Assembly: GCA_030425045.1 (NCBI GenBank)
Contig: JAUHVL010000011.1
Span: forward strand, 1 to 64,000
DNA length: 64,000 nucleotides
Reading direction: 5' to 3'
Source: a bacterium
Lineage (GTDB): Bacteria; Bdellovibrionota; Bacteriovoracia; Bacteriovoracales; Bacteriovoracaceae
Positions 8,901 to 16,810 of this stretch are shown in pieces. Position 1 is the first letter of the stretch. Each line of letters starts with the position of its first letter. The notes under the pieces are model-generated. The model saw nothing but the letters and a program-made list of their open reading frames with translations, ran no database searches and was not told where the DNA came from. Position numbers and translations under genes: made by a program.

Positions 8901-8976
8901 GCACATCCATCAGAAAAATGAATTCGAAACTTTAATCTGTGATGTGCACCTAATATAGGCCATGCGTTTCGAATTC
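8901..8976 (+). promoter_or_regulatory. rpsD leader with predicted H-type pseudoknot
   Basis: Two perfect inverted repeats interlock. A: GCACATC (8901-8907) pairs with GATGTGC (8941-8947), extended by CAG/CTG (8911-8913 / 8937-8939). B: GAATTCGAAAC (8920-8930), inside the loop of A, pairs with GTTTCGAATTC (8966-8976). The order A-B-A'-B' is pseudoknot topology. B' ends about 9 nt before the AAGGAG at 8985-8990. S4 of E. coli represses its own operon by binding a pseudoknot around the rpsM start; a functional analogue here is inferred. Confidence 0.55.
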
Positions 8977-8996
8977 GCTTGATTAAGGAGTCTGAT

Positions 8997-9635
8997 ATGG
9001 CAAAGTCAACAACCGGTCGTGCTCGGTATAAAATGCAACGTGCTCTAGGTTTAGAGCTTCCAGGTTTAGGTAAAGCTGGTGCCCTCGAAAGAAGACCTTA
9101 TGGTCCAGGTGTACATGGAAACAGAAGAAAGAAAATTTCTGACTATGCTGTTCGTTTAAGAGAGAAGCAAAAGCTTGTTTACCATTACGGTTTACGTGAA
9201 AAACAACTTGTTAAGTACGTTAAGTCATCTAAGAAGATTAGTTCAAATACTGGTCGTCCTTGGATGGATGTTATGATTACAAACCTTGAGAGAAGATTAA
9301 ACAACGTCATCTTTAGATTAAACTGGGCACCTTCAATCCCAGCAGCTTCTCAAATGGTTTCTCACGGACATGTAAAAGTTAACGGAAAAAAAGTTGACCG
9401 TGCTTCTTACCAAATTCAAGTTGGTGACGTGATTGAATTAAGTGAAGCTGGTTATAACAACCAATCTTACAAACATGCTCAAGAGACACCTCGTCTTCCT
9501 TCAGTACCTTCTTATTACAAAGTTGAAGGGTCTGATAAAAAGAAAGCGACTCTAACAGCACTTCCTCTTCCTGAAGATATTCCTTTTGAGTTTGAAAACC
9601 AACTCGTGATCGAATACTACTGGAAAGTGAAGTAA
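8997..9635 (+). CDS. rpsD: 30S ribosomal protein S4
   Basis: 212 residues. The start MAKSTTGRARYKMQR at 8997 follows AAGGAG with 6 nt spacing; an upstream in-frame ATG at 8979 lies within the leader. The N-terminal region lacks the Cys knuckle of zinc-binding S4 (a C-minus form), and the S4 RNA-binding domain is present (MVSHGHVKVNGKKVDR). S4 nucleates 16S rRNA folding and is often an autogenous repressor. The gene stands alone here, away from the ribosomal protein operon, with its own promoter, structured leader and terminator. Confidence 0.97.
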   Translation: MAKSTTGRARYKMQRALGLELPGLGKAGALERRPYGPGVHGNRRKKISDYAVRLREKQKLVYHYGLREKQLVKYVKSSKKISSNTGRPWMDVMITNLERRLNNVIFRLNWAPSIPAASQMVSHGHVKVNGKKVDRASYQIQVGDVIELSEAGYNNQSYKHAQETPRLPSVPSYYKVEGSDKKKATLTALPLPEDIPFEFENQLVIEYYWKVK

Positions 9636-9668
9636 AATTACTTTAATAAAAAATTAATTTTATTTTAT

Positions 9669-9702
9669 AAAAGGCCTATCTTATTGATGGGCCTTTTTTT
9701 TT
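9669..9702 (+). terminator. rho-independent terminator of rpsD
   Basis: A 12-bp stem, AAAAGGCCTATC (9669-9680) with GATGGGCCTTTT (9686-9697), one G-U pair, a 5-nt loop, then a run of T. It lies 34 nt after the rpsD stop. Confidence 0.9.
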
Positions 9703-9805
9703 GAAAAAATTTTTCAGCTCTACTGTCCTTATATGGCACTCTATCGAAATTCTCATTAATTACGCAGCTAAAGCAAAACGGCCATTAGTCGAAAGGACAT
9801 AATCG

Positions 9806-10117
9806 ATGAGAGAGCTGATCCTAATAGCCACATTAATTTTATTTAGCACTTGTGAGAAAACAGTAAAAAGAAAACCTTTTAAGGTTGGCATTTGTGTTAA
9901 AGAAAGATCGCGTTTTGTAGCGAGTTTTTCTCCTGAAGCTTATGAAACGTACAAATTTAAAAGTATCGTAAATAACGGATACTATACCTATCGTTATGAC
10001 CTCAAAGGTAAACCCATGTTCTACCGGTGGATAAGCTTTGAGGATGTCAGAAAAAGAGATTTTGATAAAGTACAATGCCCTGATCAAAAAAAGATGAAAC
10101 TCTTTGTAGAAGAATAA
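9806..10117 (+). CDS. small exported protein, possible lipoprotein
   Basis: 103 residues. A short hydrophobic N-terminus (ELILIATLILFSTCEK) has a Cys at the position of a lipobox, though FSTC is not a canonical one. The rest is basic and Tyr/Phe-rich (NGYYTYRYDLKGKPMFYRW) with two further Cys. AAAGGA lies 8-9 nt before the ATG. No recognised family. It stands alone between the rpsD terminator and the arsC-like gene. Confidence 0.55.
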   Translation: MRELILIATLILFSTCEKTVKRKPFKVGICVKERSRFVASFSPEAYETYKFKSIVNNGYYTYRYDLKGKPMFYRWISFEDVRKRDFDKVQCPDQKKMKLFVEE

Positions 10118-10188
10118 AATATTTTTTCTTTACCTGTTAAGAACTTATCGTTATCCTATCGCCTCTTCACCTTTAATAAGGATAAACT

Positions 10189-10536
10189 ATGAAACTATAT
10201 CAATACGGTAAATGCTCTACCTGTAAAAAGGCCATAAAATTTTTAAAAGAAAAAGATCAAGAGTTTAAAGAAATTGATATTACGCAAACACCTCCTTCAA
10301 AAGCAGAATTAAAAAAGATGTTAGCCTTTTATGATGGAAATCTTAAAAGACTTTTTAATACATCAGGGGTTCAGTACCGAGAGCAAAAGGTAGCTGATAA
10401 ATTAAAAACCATGAGTGAAGCTGACGCCATCGATATGCTTTCTAAAAATGGAAAACTCGTAAAGAGACCTTTTGTTATTTCTAAAGAATACGGTCTGGTT
10501 GGTTTTAAAGAAAATGAGTGGGGCGAAGTTTTTTAA
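10189..10536 (+). CDS. ArsC/Spx family thioredoxin-fold protein
   Basis: 115 residues, the usual length of YffB/Spx/ArsC proteins. The N-terminal CSTCKKA gives a CXXC redox pair; KLVKRPFVI matches the family L-x-x-R-P segment with the conserved Arg-Pro. Such proteins are arsenate reductases, Spx-type RNA polymerase-binding regulators, or uncharacterised (YffB). AAGGA precedes the ATG. The stop overlaps the oxyR start as TAATG, so a thiol or peroxide stress role is plausible by context. Confidence 0.88.
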   Translation: MKLYQYGKCSTCKKAIKFLKEKDQEFKEIDITQTPPSKAELKKMLAFYDGNLKRLFNTSGVQYREQKVADKLKTMSEADAIDMLSKNGKLVKRPFVISKEYGLVGFKENEWGEVF

Positions 10537-11480
10537 TGTCGACGATAACTCAACTAGAATACTTATTAGCTGTCGATCGAACCAGGCATTTTGGACAAGC
10601 GGCTAAAGAATGTCATGTCTCTCAGCCCTCTCTATCAACTCAAATACAAAAATTAGAAGATGAGTTGGGCTCTATCCTTTTTGATCGTAGTAAAAAACCT
10701 ATACTTCCGACAAAGGTCGGTGTGGAAGTTATTAAGCAAGCTAAAGTTATTATTAGAGAACATAATAAGTTACACAATATTGCTCATAACCAAGACATTG
10801 AATTATCTGGTCATTTTAAATTGGGAATCATTCCCACCATGGCCCCGTACCTCATTCCATTTTTTATTGGTTCTTTTTCTAAAAACTACCCTAACGTTAA
10901 ACTTGAGATACATGAGTATCAAACAGATGATATTATAAAAATGCTCTATAATGATCGTCTCGATGCTGCCATAGCTGCCGTTCCTCTTAAAGACCCTGCA
11001 CTTATCGAGAGAAGTTTATTTTTTGAGCCCTTTCACGGTTATATTAGTGAATCTCACAGACTTAATAAGAAAAAGTTGCTCAAAGAAGCTGATATGGATG
11101 AAGATGTCTGGCTTTTAAATGAAGGTCATTGCTTTCGTAATCAAGTAATCAAAGTCTGCGCTCTTGATCAAAAAAGAAATACTTTTGAAAATATCTCATT
11201 TGAAAGTGGTAACTTAGAAACGTTAGTACACCTAATAAAGAAGAATTCTGGTTACACATTACTTCCCTACTTGGCGACGTTGTTCTTATCTGAAGCAGAG
11301 AAAAAGAAATATATTCGCAATTTTCAAAAGCCTGTTCCGACCAGAGAAGTCGGTTTAATTCATTCTCGTAGTTTTCTAGGCGAGGCCATCATTGAAGCAT
11401 TAGAAAAAGAGATCGTAGAAAACATTCCCAAATGCCTAAAGTCTTTAAAGTCTAAAGAAATTCAGGTCATCGACTTTTAA
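10536..11480 (+). CDS. oxyR: LysR-type peroxide sensor OxyR
   Basis: 314 residues. The N-terminal winged HTH is typical of LysR (FGQAAKECHVSQPSLSTQI). In the sensor domain LLNEGHCFRNQVIKVC places cysteines at 199 and 208 when counted from the ATG at 10536, the same numbers as the redox pair of E. coli OxyR. That start overlaps the arsC-like stop (TAATG); a longer frame from 10518 adds only six codons inside that gene. It likely activates peroxide defence genes. Confidence 0.9.
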   Translation: MSTITQLEYLLAVDRTRHFGQAAKECHVSQPSLSTQIQKLEDELGSILFDRSKKPILPTKVGVEVIKQAKVIIREHNKLHNIAHNQDIELSGHFKLGIIPTMAPYLIPFFIGSFSKNYPNVKLEIHEYQTDDIIKMLYNDRLDAAIAAVPLKDPALIERSLFFEPFHGYISESHRLNKKKLLKEADMDEDVWLLNEGHCFRNQVIKVCALDQKRNTFENISFESGNLETLVHLIKKNSGYTLLPYLATLFLSEAEKKKYIRNFQKPVPTREVGLIHSRSFLGEAIIEALEKEIVENIPKCLKSLKSKEIQVIDF

Positions 11481-11481
11481 A

Positions 11482-12381
11482 CTAAAGGGTTGTCGTTGAA
11501 CCTTTAGCAATCCCTTCGTAGGCGTGAACAGTGACTATATCGGATTCGCCTACTTTTTCTTTTACAAGTTTAGCAAAGTGAATTGATAAAAGTTCGACAG
11601 TTGTTTCTGTATCGAGAAAATAAACTGCACGGCCAGGAAGTTTTCCATTAAAGGTTCCTTGGGCCGATGTATATTCTATTTCAACCATGGGAAGTTCATC
11701 AAAACGTCCGCTGGGGTTTTGTCCTGTTATTTTTTCTACTTCAGATTTATTAACCACGTTTTCCCACTTACAAAAGTGAACATTATTTTTAAAGAGATCT
11801 TTTGCTAGCCATTGCTCGAAGTCTTCTCTTCTTTTGCCATTAACAAAAACATCTACCGTGTTTCGATGTCCGTGAAAAAGTCGTTGGCAGTTACCATAAT
11901 GTTCTTTTAGACCGTGAGTATAGTGAAAAGTAGGTTTGTCTTCTGGTAATTCCTCTTCTCTTAATGTTAGTTTAACACTCACAATATTTTTAGGTAGCTC
12001 CTCAATAATTGTGTTTTCAAGGTAAGTTTTTATTGAGTCTTTGGTAACGTAGTCAGAAGGAATTTCACAAACGCCCTCACGAGGTGAAGTGTAATGAAGA
12101 ACTTCCTCTGCTTGTCCATATTTAAAACTTAAAGCGATATTATCATTTCCATCGGCGGTCATAAGGTTTCGTGGAATACAGAGTCGATGATCACAATCTC
12201 TATCGATAATTTCTTTCACTTTCTTTTTGGCATAAGAAAAGTCAAATACCACACCTTCTTTATCAAGGTCTCCAACCAGTTCCATATCAACGATTAAAGC
12301 GTCACCCACTAACCCTAAATGATGATCTAAATAGGCATAATCTAAGACAGTAACATGTTTGTAGAAGAGAGATACTTTCAT
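11482..12381 (-). CDS. double-length 6-pyruvoyl-tetrahydropterin synthase / QueD-like protein
   Basis: 299 residues, about twice a single QueD domain. The N-terminal half has the mid-domain signature VFDFSYAKKKVKEI and CDHRLCIP. The second half has the zinc-site region CQRLFHGHRNTVDV and an ETTVELLSIHFAKL helix. This suggests two T-fold units in one chain, with the HGH metal ligands only in the second. QueD makes 6-carboxytetrahydropterin from dihydroneopterin triphosphate, the product of FolE2, encoded divergently next door. A queuosine or pterin role is likely; the exact reaction is uncertain. Confidence 0.75.
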   Translation of the reverse strand: MKVSLFYKHVTVLDYAYLDHHLGLVGDALIVDMELVGDLDKEGVVFDFSYAKKKVKEIIDRDCDHRLCIPRNLMTADGNDNIALSFKYGQAEEVLHYTSPREGVCEIPSDYVTKDSIKTYLENTIIEELPKNIVSVKLTLREEELPEDKPTFHYTHGLKEHYGNCQRLFHGHRNTVDVFVNGKRREDFEQWLAKDLFKNNVHFCKWENVVNKSEVEKITGQNPSGRFDELPMVEIEYTSAQGTFNGKLPGRAVYFLDTETTVELLSIHFAKLVKEKVGESDIVTVHAYEGIAKGSTTTL

Positions 12382-12408
12382 TTCTAAGCCTTTGCTTAAG
12401 TTTTAAGA

Positions 12409-12428
12409 CAAGGAAAGTATTTTCCTTG
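12409..12428. promoter_or_regulatory. 20-bp palindrome, candidate operator between queD-like and folE2
   Basis: CAAGGAAAGTATTTTCCTTG is symmetrical at 9 of 10 base pairs. It lies 28 nt before the queD-like start, in the 159-bp gap shared with the divergent folE2. It does not match the gammaproteobacterial Zur box. It may be an operator or a hairpin in the queD leader. Confidence 0.4.
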
Positions 12429-12540
12429 CAAAAAATAATCTAACCCAATATAACTAAAGACGTCTAGGAAATACGGCAAAATTTAGCCTAATTTGGTCAT
12501 GCTTCTTAGACTTGATTTTTGACAATAAAGGATGGTCGAA

Positions 12541-13479
12541 ATGAACATGACTGAAGTTAACTTACTAAAAGGTAAATCTGAAGAAATTCTTGAATGTGAC
12601 ATTGTTGATGAAACAGGTCTCAATGATTTTCAAAAACTCCCTAACAAACATGGCGTCGCTATTCCCTCAGTAGGAATTGAGCGCTTTAGAATCCCTCTTA
12701 AATTTAGGCATAGCGATGGAGAAATTCTCAATCACGATTGCGAAGCCTCTATGTCTGTTTATTTAGCGGCAGATAAAACTGGCGTTAATATGAGTCGCTT
12801 CTGCGCAATATTGCAAGAAGAGGCTAATAAAATGGTCGTGGATAAGTCGTTTTTTAAAAAGATTCTTGGAAGATATAGAGTTGATTTGAGAGATGATATT
12901 TCAGAGTCACCTATAGAGAAATCTTTTTTTGATCTGAAGTTTAATTACCCCCTTAAACAACAAAGTTTAAAAAGTGAAAATTGGGGATGGCAGTATTACT
13001 CTTGTGAAATTCTTGGCGTTGAAAATAAAGATGAAAAAGTCGAGCTTAGACTTGTCGTCAATTATGAATACAGCTCCACTTGTCCCTGCTCTTTATCTAT
13101 GTCAAAGCAGTATGAGCAAGATTATCGCGAAGGAAAAACAACATTAGGAAATGGAATTGCCACTGCCCATAGTCAAAGATCAAATGCTCGTGTAGAGGCC
13201 AGTATCGACCTTGCTTCTGAGTTTTTTATTGAAGACCTGATTGAGCTTTTGAGAATGGCGATCCCTACTGAGACTCAAAGTCTTGTCAAAAGGGCCGATG
13301 AGCAGGCATTTGCTATTTTAAATGGTGAGAACCCTGTGTTTGTTGAGCACGTGGCGAGAAGGCTTTCAAAGACCCTTGACCAAAGGTCAGAAATTATCGA
13401 TTGGAACGCTAAAATCGAGCATTTCGAGTCTCTCCATAGCCATAATGCCGTCGCTTACATAGAGAAAGTCTTACAATAG
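12541..13479 (+). CDS. folE2: GTP cyclohydrolase IB
   Basis: 312 residues from the ATG at 12541, chosen because AAAGGA sits 8 nt upstream; an ATG at 12532 overlaps that site. Family signatures are GVNMSRF, SSTCPCSLSM with the metal-ligand Cys, and ATAHSQRSNA. The enzyme converts GTP to 7,8-dihydroneopterin triphosphate. FolE2 works without strict zinc dependence and in many bacteria is induced under zinc limitation. Together with the divergent QueD-like gene it gives two successive steps toward preQ0. Confidence 0.93.
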   Translation: MNMTEVNLLKGKSEEILECDIVDETGLNDFQKLPNKHGVAIPSVGIERFRIPLKFRHSDGEILNHDCEASMSVYLAADKTGVNMSRFCAILQEEANKMVVDKSFFKKILGRYRVDLRDDISESPIEKSFFDLKFNYPLKQQSLKSENWGWQYYSCEILGVENKDEKVELRLVVNYEYSSTCPCSLSMSKQYEQDYREGKTTLGNGIATAHSQRSNARVEASIDLASEFFIEDLIELLRMAIPTETQSLVKRADEQAFAILNGENPVFVEHVARRLSKTLDQRSEIIDWNAKIEHFESLHSHNAVAYIEKVLQ

Positions 13480-13536
13480 CTTAAACTAAGCGCATCATTA
13501 TTGTCAGTGCTCAGTCTGCGTGTTAGTTAATGCGTT

Positions 13537-14250
13537 ATGAAAAAATTGTGCACTATCCTATCAGTATTTTTTGTTTTATCGATTCAGGCTGAAATTTACA
13601 CCTGTTATTATAACGGAGATGACTTTCATGTGATCCAAAACGGGTTAAAAAAGTCTTATTACGCCCATGATGGCTTCTCTCAAGCGAGTCTAGGCTGTAG
13701 TAAAAATATTGCTGCCATTTATGATGGCGATGATCTCGTCATTTTTGATAACGAGGAAAGTGAATTTAAAAGAGTTTTTGTGAACTCTAGGTTTTTAGAT
13801 TCAAAAATGGTTGTCACCGATACCTTATTAGGTTTTTACGACGGTAACGAGTTTTTTATCTATTCTTTTGAAACGAAATCAATAAGTCGACATAACGCTG
13901 ACGACTATCAAGATAATGCTCAAATGACTTATTTTAACGATGGTATCGCCTTTTATGATGGCGATGATCTCATTATTTTTGATCAGACAGATCAGAGTTT
14001 TTATTATCAGTATGTAGATAATTTAAGAAGTCACTTTCAATTAATCAATGCAGGTCATGGCGTTTTGTTTTATGACGGGGATGAAGTGATTTCTTATTGT
14101 AAGAAAAACTTCACAACAAAAGATGCTAAAAATGATTTTCCAGTCCAAGTCCTAGGAAGGAAAAAAGAAACGAGGGCCCTTGTCATTGATGAAGATATTT
14201 ATCTTCTGAACAACCAATGTGACCTTCTTATCATAAACGGATTCGAATAG
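13537..14250 (+). CDS. secreted protein with six YDGD-type repeats
   Basis: 237 residues. A signal peptide (MKKLCTILSVFFVLSIQA) is followed by repeats marked by YYNGDDF (24), IYDGDDL (61), FYDGNEF (100), FYDGDDL (139), FYDGDEV (178) and a decayed VIDEDIY (216). Spacing is 37-39 residues, each followed by a short hydrophobic strand such as VIFD. A six-bladed beta-propeller, or an Asp-rich ion-binding repeat protein, is the natural reading. I know no named family. The 3' end overlaps the convergent MFS gene by 20 nt. Confidence 0.72.
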   Translation: MKKLCTILSVFFVLSIQAEIYTCYYNGDDFHVIQNGLKKSYYAHDGFSQASLGCSKNIAAIYDGDDLVIFDNEESEFKRVFVNSRFLDSKMVVTDTLLGFYDGNEFFIYSFETKSISRHNADDYQDNAQMTYFNDGIAFYDGDDLIIFDQTDQSFYYQYVDNLRSHFQLINAGHGVLFYDGDEVISYCKKNFTTKDAKNDFPVQVLGRKKETRALVIDEDIYLLNNQCDLLIINGFE

Positions 14251-15373
14251 TTTTCGTTTTCTGTAAAAAAGTCTCTAGACAGACATAGCTTAGTGAACAA
14301 AAGAAAAGAGCTGAGCCCATCGCGAATTTTATTCCATATAAATCAGCAAATTGCCCAAAACTTATATGCATAAAAACAAGTCCCACACCAATACCAGACA
14401 TGGCCCCGGCCATCATGGCATCGAGGGATTCGGGAAACCATCCACTCAAGCAATCCATAGCACACGGAAAAAAAACGGCCATTGTAAAACCAGAAAGGGA
14501 AAAGGCCAAATGAAATCCATTCATTCCTAAAACGAGTAGAAAAAGGGTCGATAAAAGTGAGGCCCTCAGTAAAGACTCTCCTTTTAAAGAAATATTAAAA
14601 AAGGCCAATGATAACCGCCCTCCCATTAAACAGAGAAAAAAGAGTGAGAGGAATTGTGAAGCTTCTTTATGAGCGAGTCCATGCCCTTCTGTAAGAAAGT
14701 AAACAAGACGACTTGAAACAACAATTTCTGATGCAACATAAAGACCTAAGGTTGCACCAAAAAGAATCTGCAAAAGTCGAGACGTATTAAGCTTGGTGTT
14801 CGGTAATTCAACTTGCTTTTCACCTTTTATATTCCATGTAACGAGTAGAAGTATAAAAGGAACAATCGCCATATATTTAAAAAACTGTGACCAATGAATT
14901 TGTTTTTCATAAAGAGTGCTATACACGACAGGAGCAACCAGAGAAGCAATTCCATAAGTGCCGTGCAAGGCCCCAAAGATTCGCCTTCTTTTTAAAACAT
15001 CACAAGCCTGAGTAACAATCAAGTTCATGGTGATTGTCGAGATACCAGCACCTATTCCCTGAAAAAAAGATCCTATATAGAGAGGAATAATTGATTTTTG
15101 ATCAAAGCTCTCCCCCATAAACCAAAAACCAAGGGCAAGAATTGGCCATGAAATTTTCATCCATGTAATAGTTGAAAACTTTTTTAACCAAAAAGTTGAA
15201 ACAAGAGTAACGGCAAGACCGGCAGCTGAACTAAGCGCAAAAAGCCATGAGCCAAGAGCACTTGATATGTTCAAATCATTGAGAGCATGGGGATAAACGG
15301 GACCTCTGGAGTTATCGGTAAAGCCAAAATAAAAAAGTCCAATGAAAGCGACAAATAACCAATCAATTCGCAT
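14231..15373 (-). CDS. major facilitator superfamily transporter
   Basis: 380 residues with about 12 hydrophobic segments. HGTYGIASLVAP after the RRR-containing central part of the first half is typical of the FucP/Bsc6-like MFS group. Substrate unknown. The start overlaps the rmuC stop as TAATG, indicating co-translation. Confidence 0.85.
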   Translation of the reverse strand: MRIDWLFVAFIGLFYFGFTDNSRGPVYPHALNDLNISSALGSWLFALSSAAGLAVTLVSTFWLKKFSTITWMKISWPILALGFWFMGESFDQKSIIPLYIGSFFQGIGAGISTITMNLIVTQACDVLKRRRIFGALHGTYGIASLVAPVVYSTLYEKQIHWSQFFKYMAIVPFILLLVTWNIKGEKQVELPNTKLNTSRLLQILFGATLGLYVASEIVVSSRLVYFLTEGHGLAHKEASQFLSLFFLCLMGGRLSLAFFNISLKGESLLRASLLSTLFLLVLGMNGFHLAFSLSGFTMAVFFPCAMDCLSGWFPESLDAMMAGAMSGIGVGLVFMHISFGQFADLYGIKFAMGSALFFCSLSYVCLETFLQKTKTIRIRL

Positions 15374-16485
15374 TATTGCTCAATTTGAGAACGTGGCCCG
15401 CCCAATTCAACGTCTTGAATTTTTCTAAAACGCGTAGAAATTTTATCTGATGTGATATGGATTTTTTCAACGTCTTTATTTACAGTTTGAAGATGTTTGG
15501 CAAGGTCATTCCATCTGGTTTGGTAACGCTCAAACTCAAGACCAAGTTTATTAATTTCCTCGTGCATGACTGTCATATATTTGTTTCTTTCTATATTCAT
15601 TAAGATTGTTTGGATTGTAGACAGTGTCGCCATAAAGGTTGTTGGAGAACATGGCCAAACTTTTCTCGCTTGCGCGTAGTCTATCAAGTCGGGATGATAT
15701 GCGTGAATTTCTGCAAAAATAGCTTCTGCTGGTAAAAACATTATCGCTTGCTCAGATGTTTCAGCGGGAGTCAGATATTTATCAGCGATATCATCGATAT
15801 GTTTTTTGACATTGGACTTAAACTCTCTTGAAGCCAAGGTTCTTTCATGATCAGTGAGCGTACTATCAACCATTCTTTTATAATTTTCTAGAGGAAATTT
15901 ACTATCGACGGGTACTTTTCCTAAGGGCTCTGGAAGATCTAAAAGAGCGTCGACAATTTTTCCATTAGAGAGTGTGGCCTGTAATAAAAATACTTTTTGA
16001 TTATTATCACCAAAAATAGACTTTAATATATGACCTAATTGAACCTCACCAAAAATGCCCCGGCTTTTTTTATCACTGAGGACTTCTTGTAATCCGACTA
16101 CACTACTTGAAAGTCCTTCTATCTTTTTTTGGGCCTCGTCTATTTTTGCCAAACGTTCAATCACACTGGTAAAAGTTTGTTGTCCTTTTTTAAGATTATC
16201 TTCTAAGTTTTCTTGTACCTTACTAGAAATCCGATCTAGCTTTATATCGACTACTTTACGTAAATTTTCAAAATCTCCTCGTTGAGATTCTCTTAGACCA
16301 TTAGAAAATTCATTTAAATTTTTATTGAGATCTTGCTGATAGCGGCCTAAACCTTCAGAAATTTTTTCTGCAATTTTTAAAGTAATAATCTCATGATCAT
16401 TTTGATTATTATTTTTAAAAATTAGATAAAAAATAATGGCACCAAGAACGATGATGGCGACGACCAGGAAAATGCTAATATCCAC
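15373..16485 (-). CDS. rmuC: RmuC family protein
   Basis: About 370 residues. An N-terminal membrane anchor (ISIFLVVAIIVLGAIIFYL) leads into a coiled coil and then the RmuC nuclease-like domain: PVDSKFPLENY, IMFLPAEAIFAEIH, VWPCSPTTFMATL. RmuC limits DNA inversions and rearrangements at repeats. A GTG at 16485 is preferred over a TTG at 16497 because GGAG lies 6 nt before it. Co-transcribed with the MFS gene. Confidence 0.92.
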   Translation of the reverse strand: MDISIFLVVAIIVLGAIIFYLIFKNNNQNDHEIITLKIAEKISEGLGRYQQDLNKNLNEFSNGLRESQRGDFENLRKVVDIKLDRISSKVQENLEDNLKKGQQTFTSVIERLAKIDEAQKKIEGLSSSVVGLQEVLSDKKSRGIFGEVQLGHILKSIFGDNNQKVFLLQATLSNGKIVDALLDLPEPLGKVPVDSKFPLENYKRMVDSTLTDHERTLASREFKSNVKKHIDDIADKYLTPAETSEQAIMFLPAEAIFAEIHAYHPDLIDYAQARKVWPCSPTTFMATLSTIQTILMNIERNKYMTVMHEEINKLGLEFERYQTRWNDLAKHLQTVNKDVEKIHITSDKISTRFRKIQDVELGGPRSQIEQ

Positions 16486-16574
16486 TTTTAACTCCAAAAT
16501 ATAAAATCAACATATTAGCCCCTCGTGAATCATCTCCAAACATGCGTTGCTTCATTTAATGATATAATATTGTA

Positions 16575-16775
16575 ATGAAGAATCTTGGTTATCTAGATGT
16601 TTCGGCGAGAGTCTTATTAAGCTTTTATTTGCTTTATAAGGGATTGATATTACAGGAACTCTGGATATATATCTCTTTATCGATCTATCTTTTAACCACT
16701 GCATTAATCAGATTTTGCCCATTTTATTATCTGATCGGACTTAGAACCTGCTCCAAAATAAAGAAAAACAATTGA
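16575..16775 (+). CDS. small DUF2892-type membrane protein
   Basis: 66 residues, two membrane helices, ending with the family pattern CPFYYLIGLRTC. DUF2892 proteins include the membrane tail of YgaP. No Shine-Dalgarno is visible, but an extended -10 (TGATATAAT) ends 6 nt before the ATG, consistent with a leaderless mRNA. The two cysteines flank the end of the second helix. Function unknown. Confidence 0.7.
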   Translation: MKNLGYLDVSARVLLSFYLLYKGLILQELWIYISLSIYLLTTALIRFCPFYYLIGLRTCSKIKKNN

Positions 16776-16810
16776 TAGCCTTAGTGATTCGCTAGAGTTA
16801 CACTTTTTAA

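Noticed and set aside
9702-9716. Perfect 15-bp palindrome TGAAAAAATTTTTCA
   Set aside because: Low-complexity A/T run right after the rpsD terminator; expected in AT-rich DNA and with no linked promoter.
12409-12428. Zur box upstream of folE2
   Set aside because: FolE2 is often zinc-regulated, but this palindrome does not match the known Zur consensus, so no named regulator is assigned.
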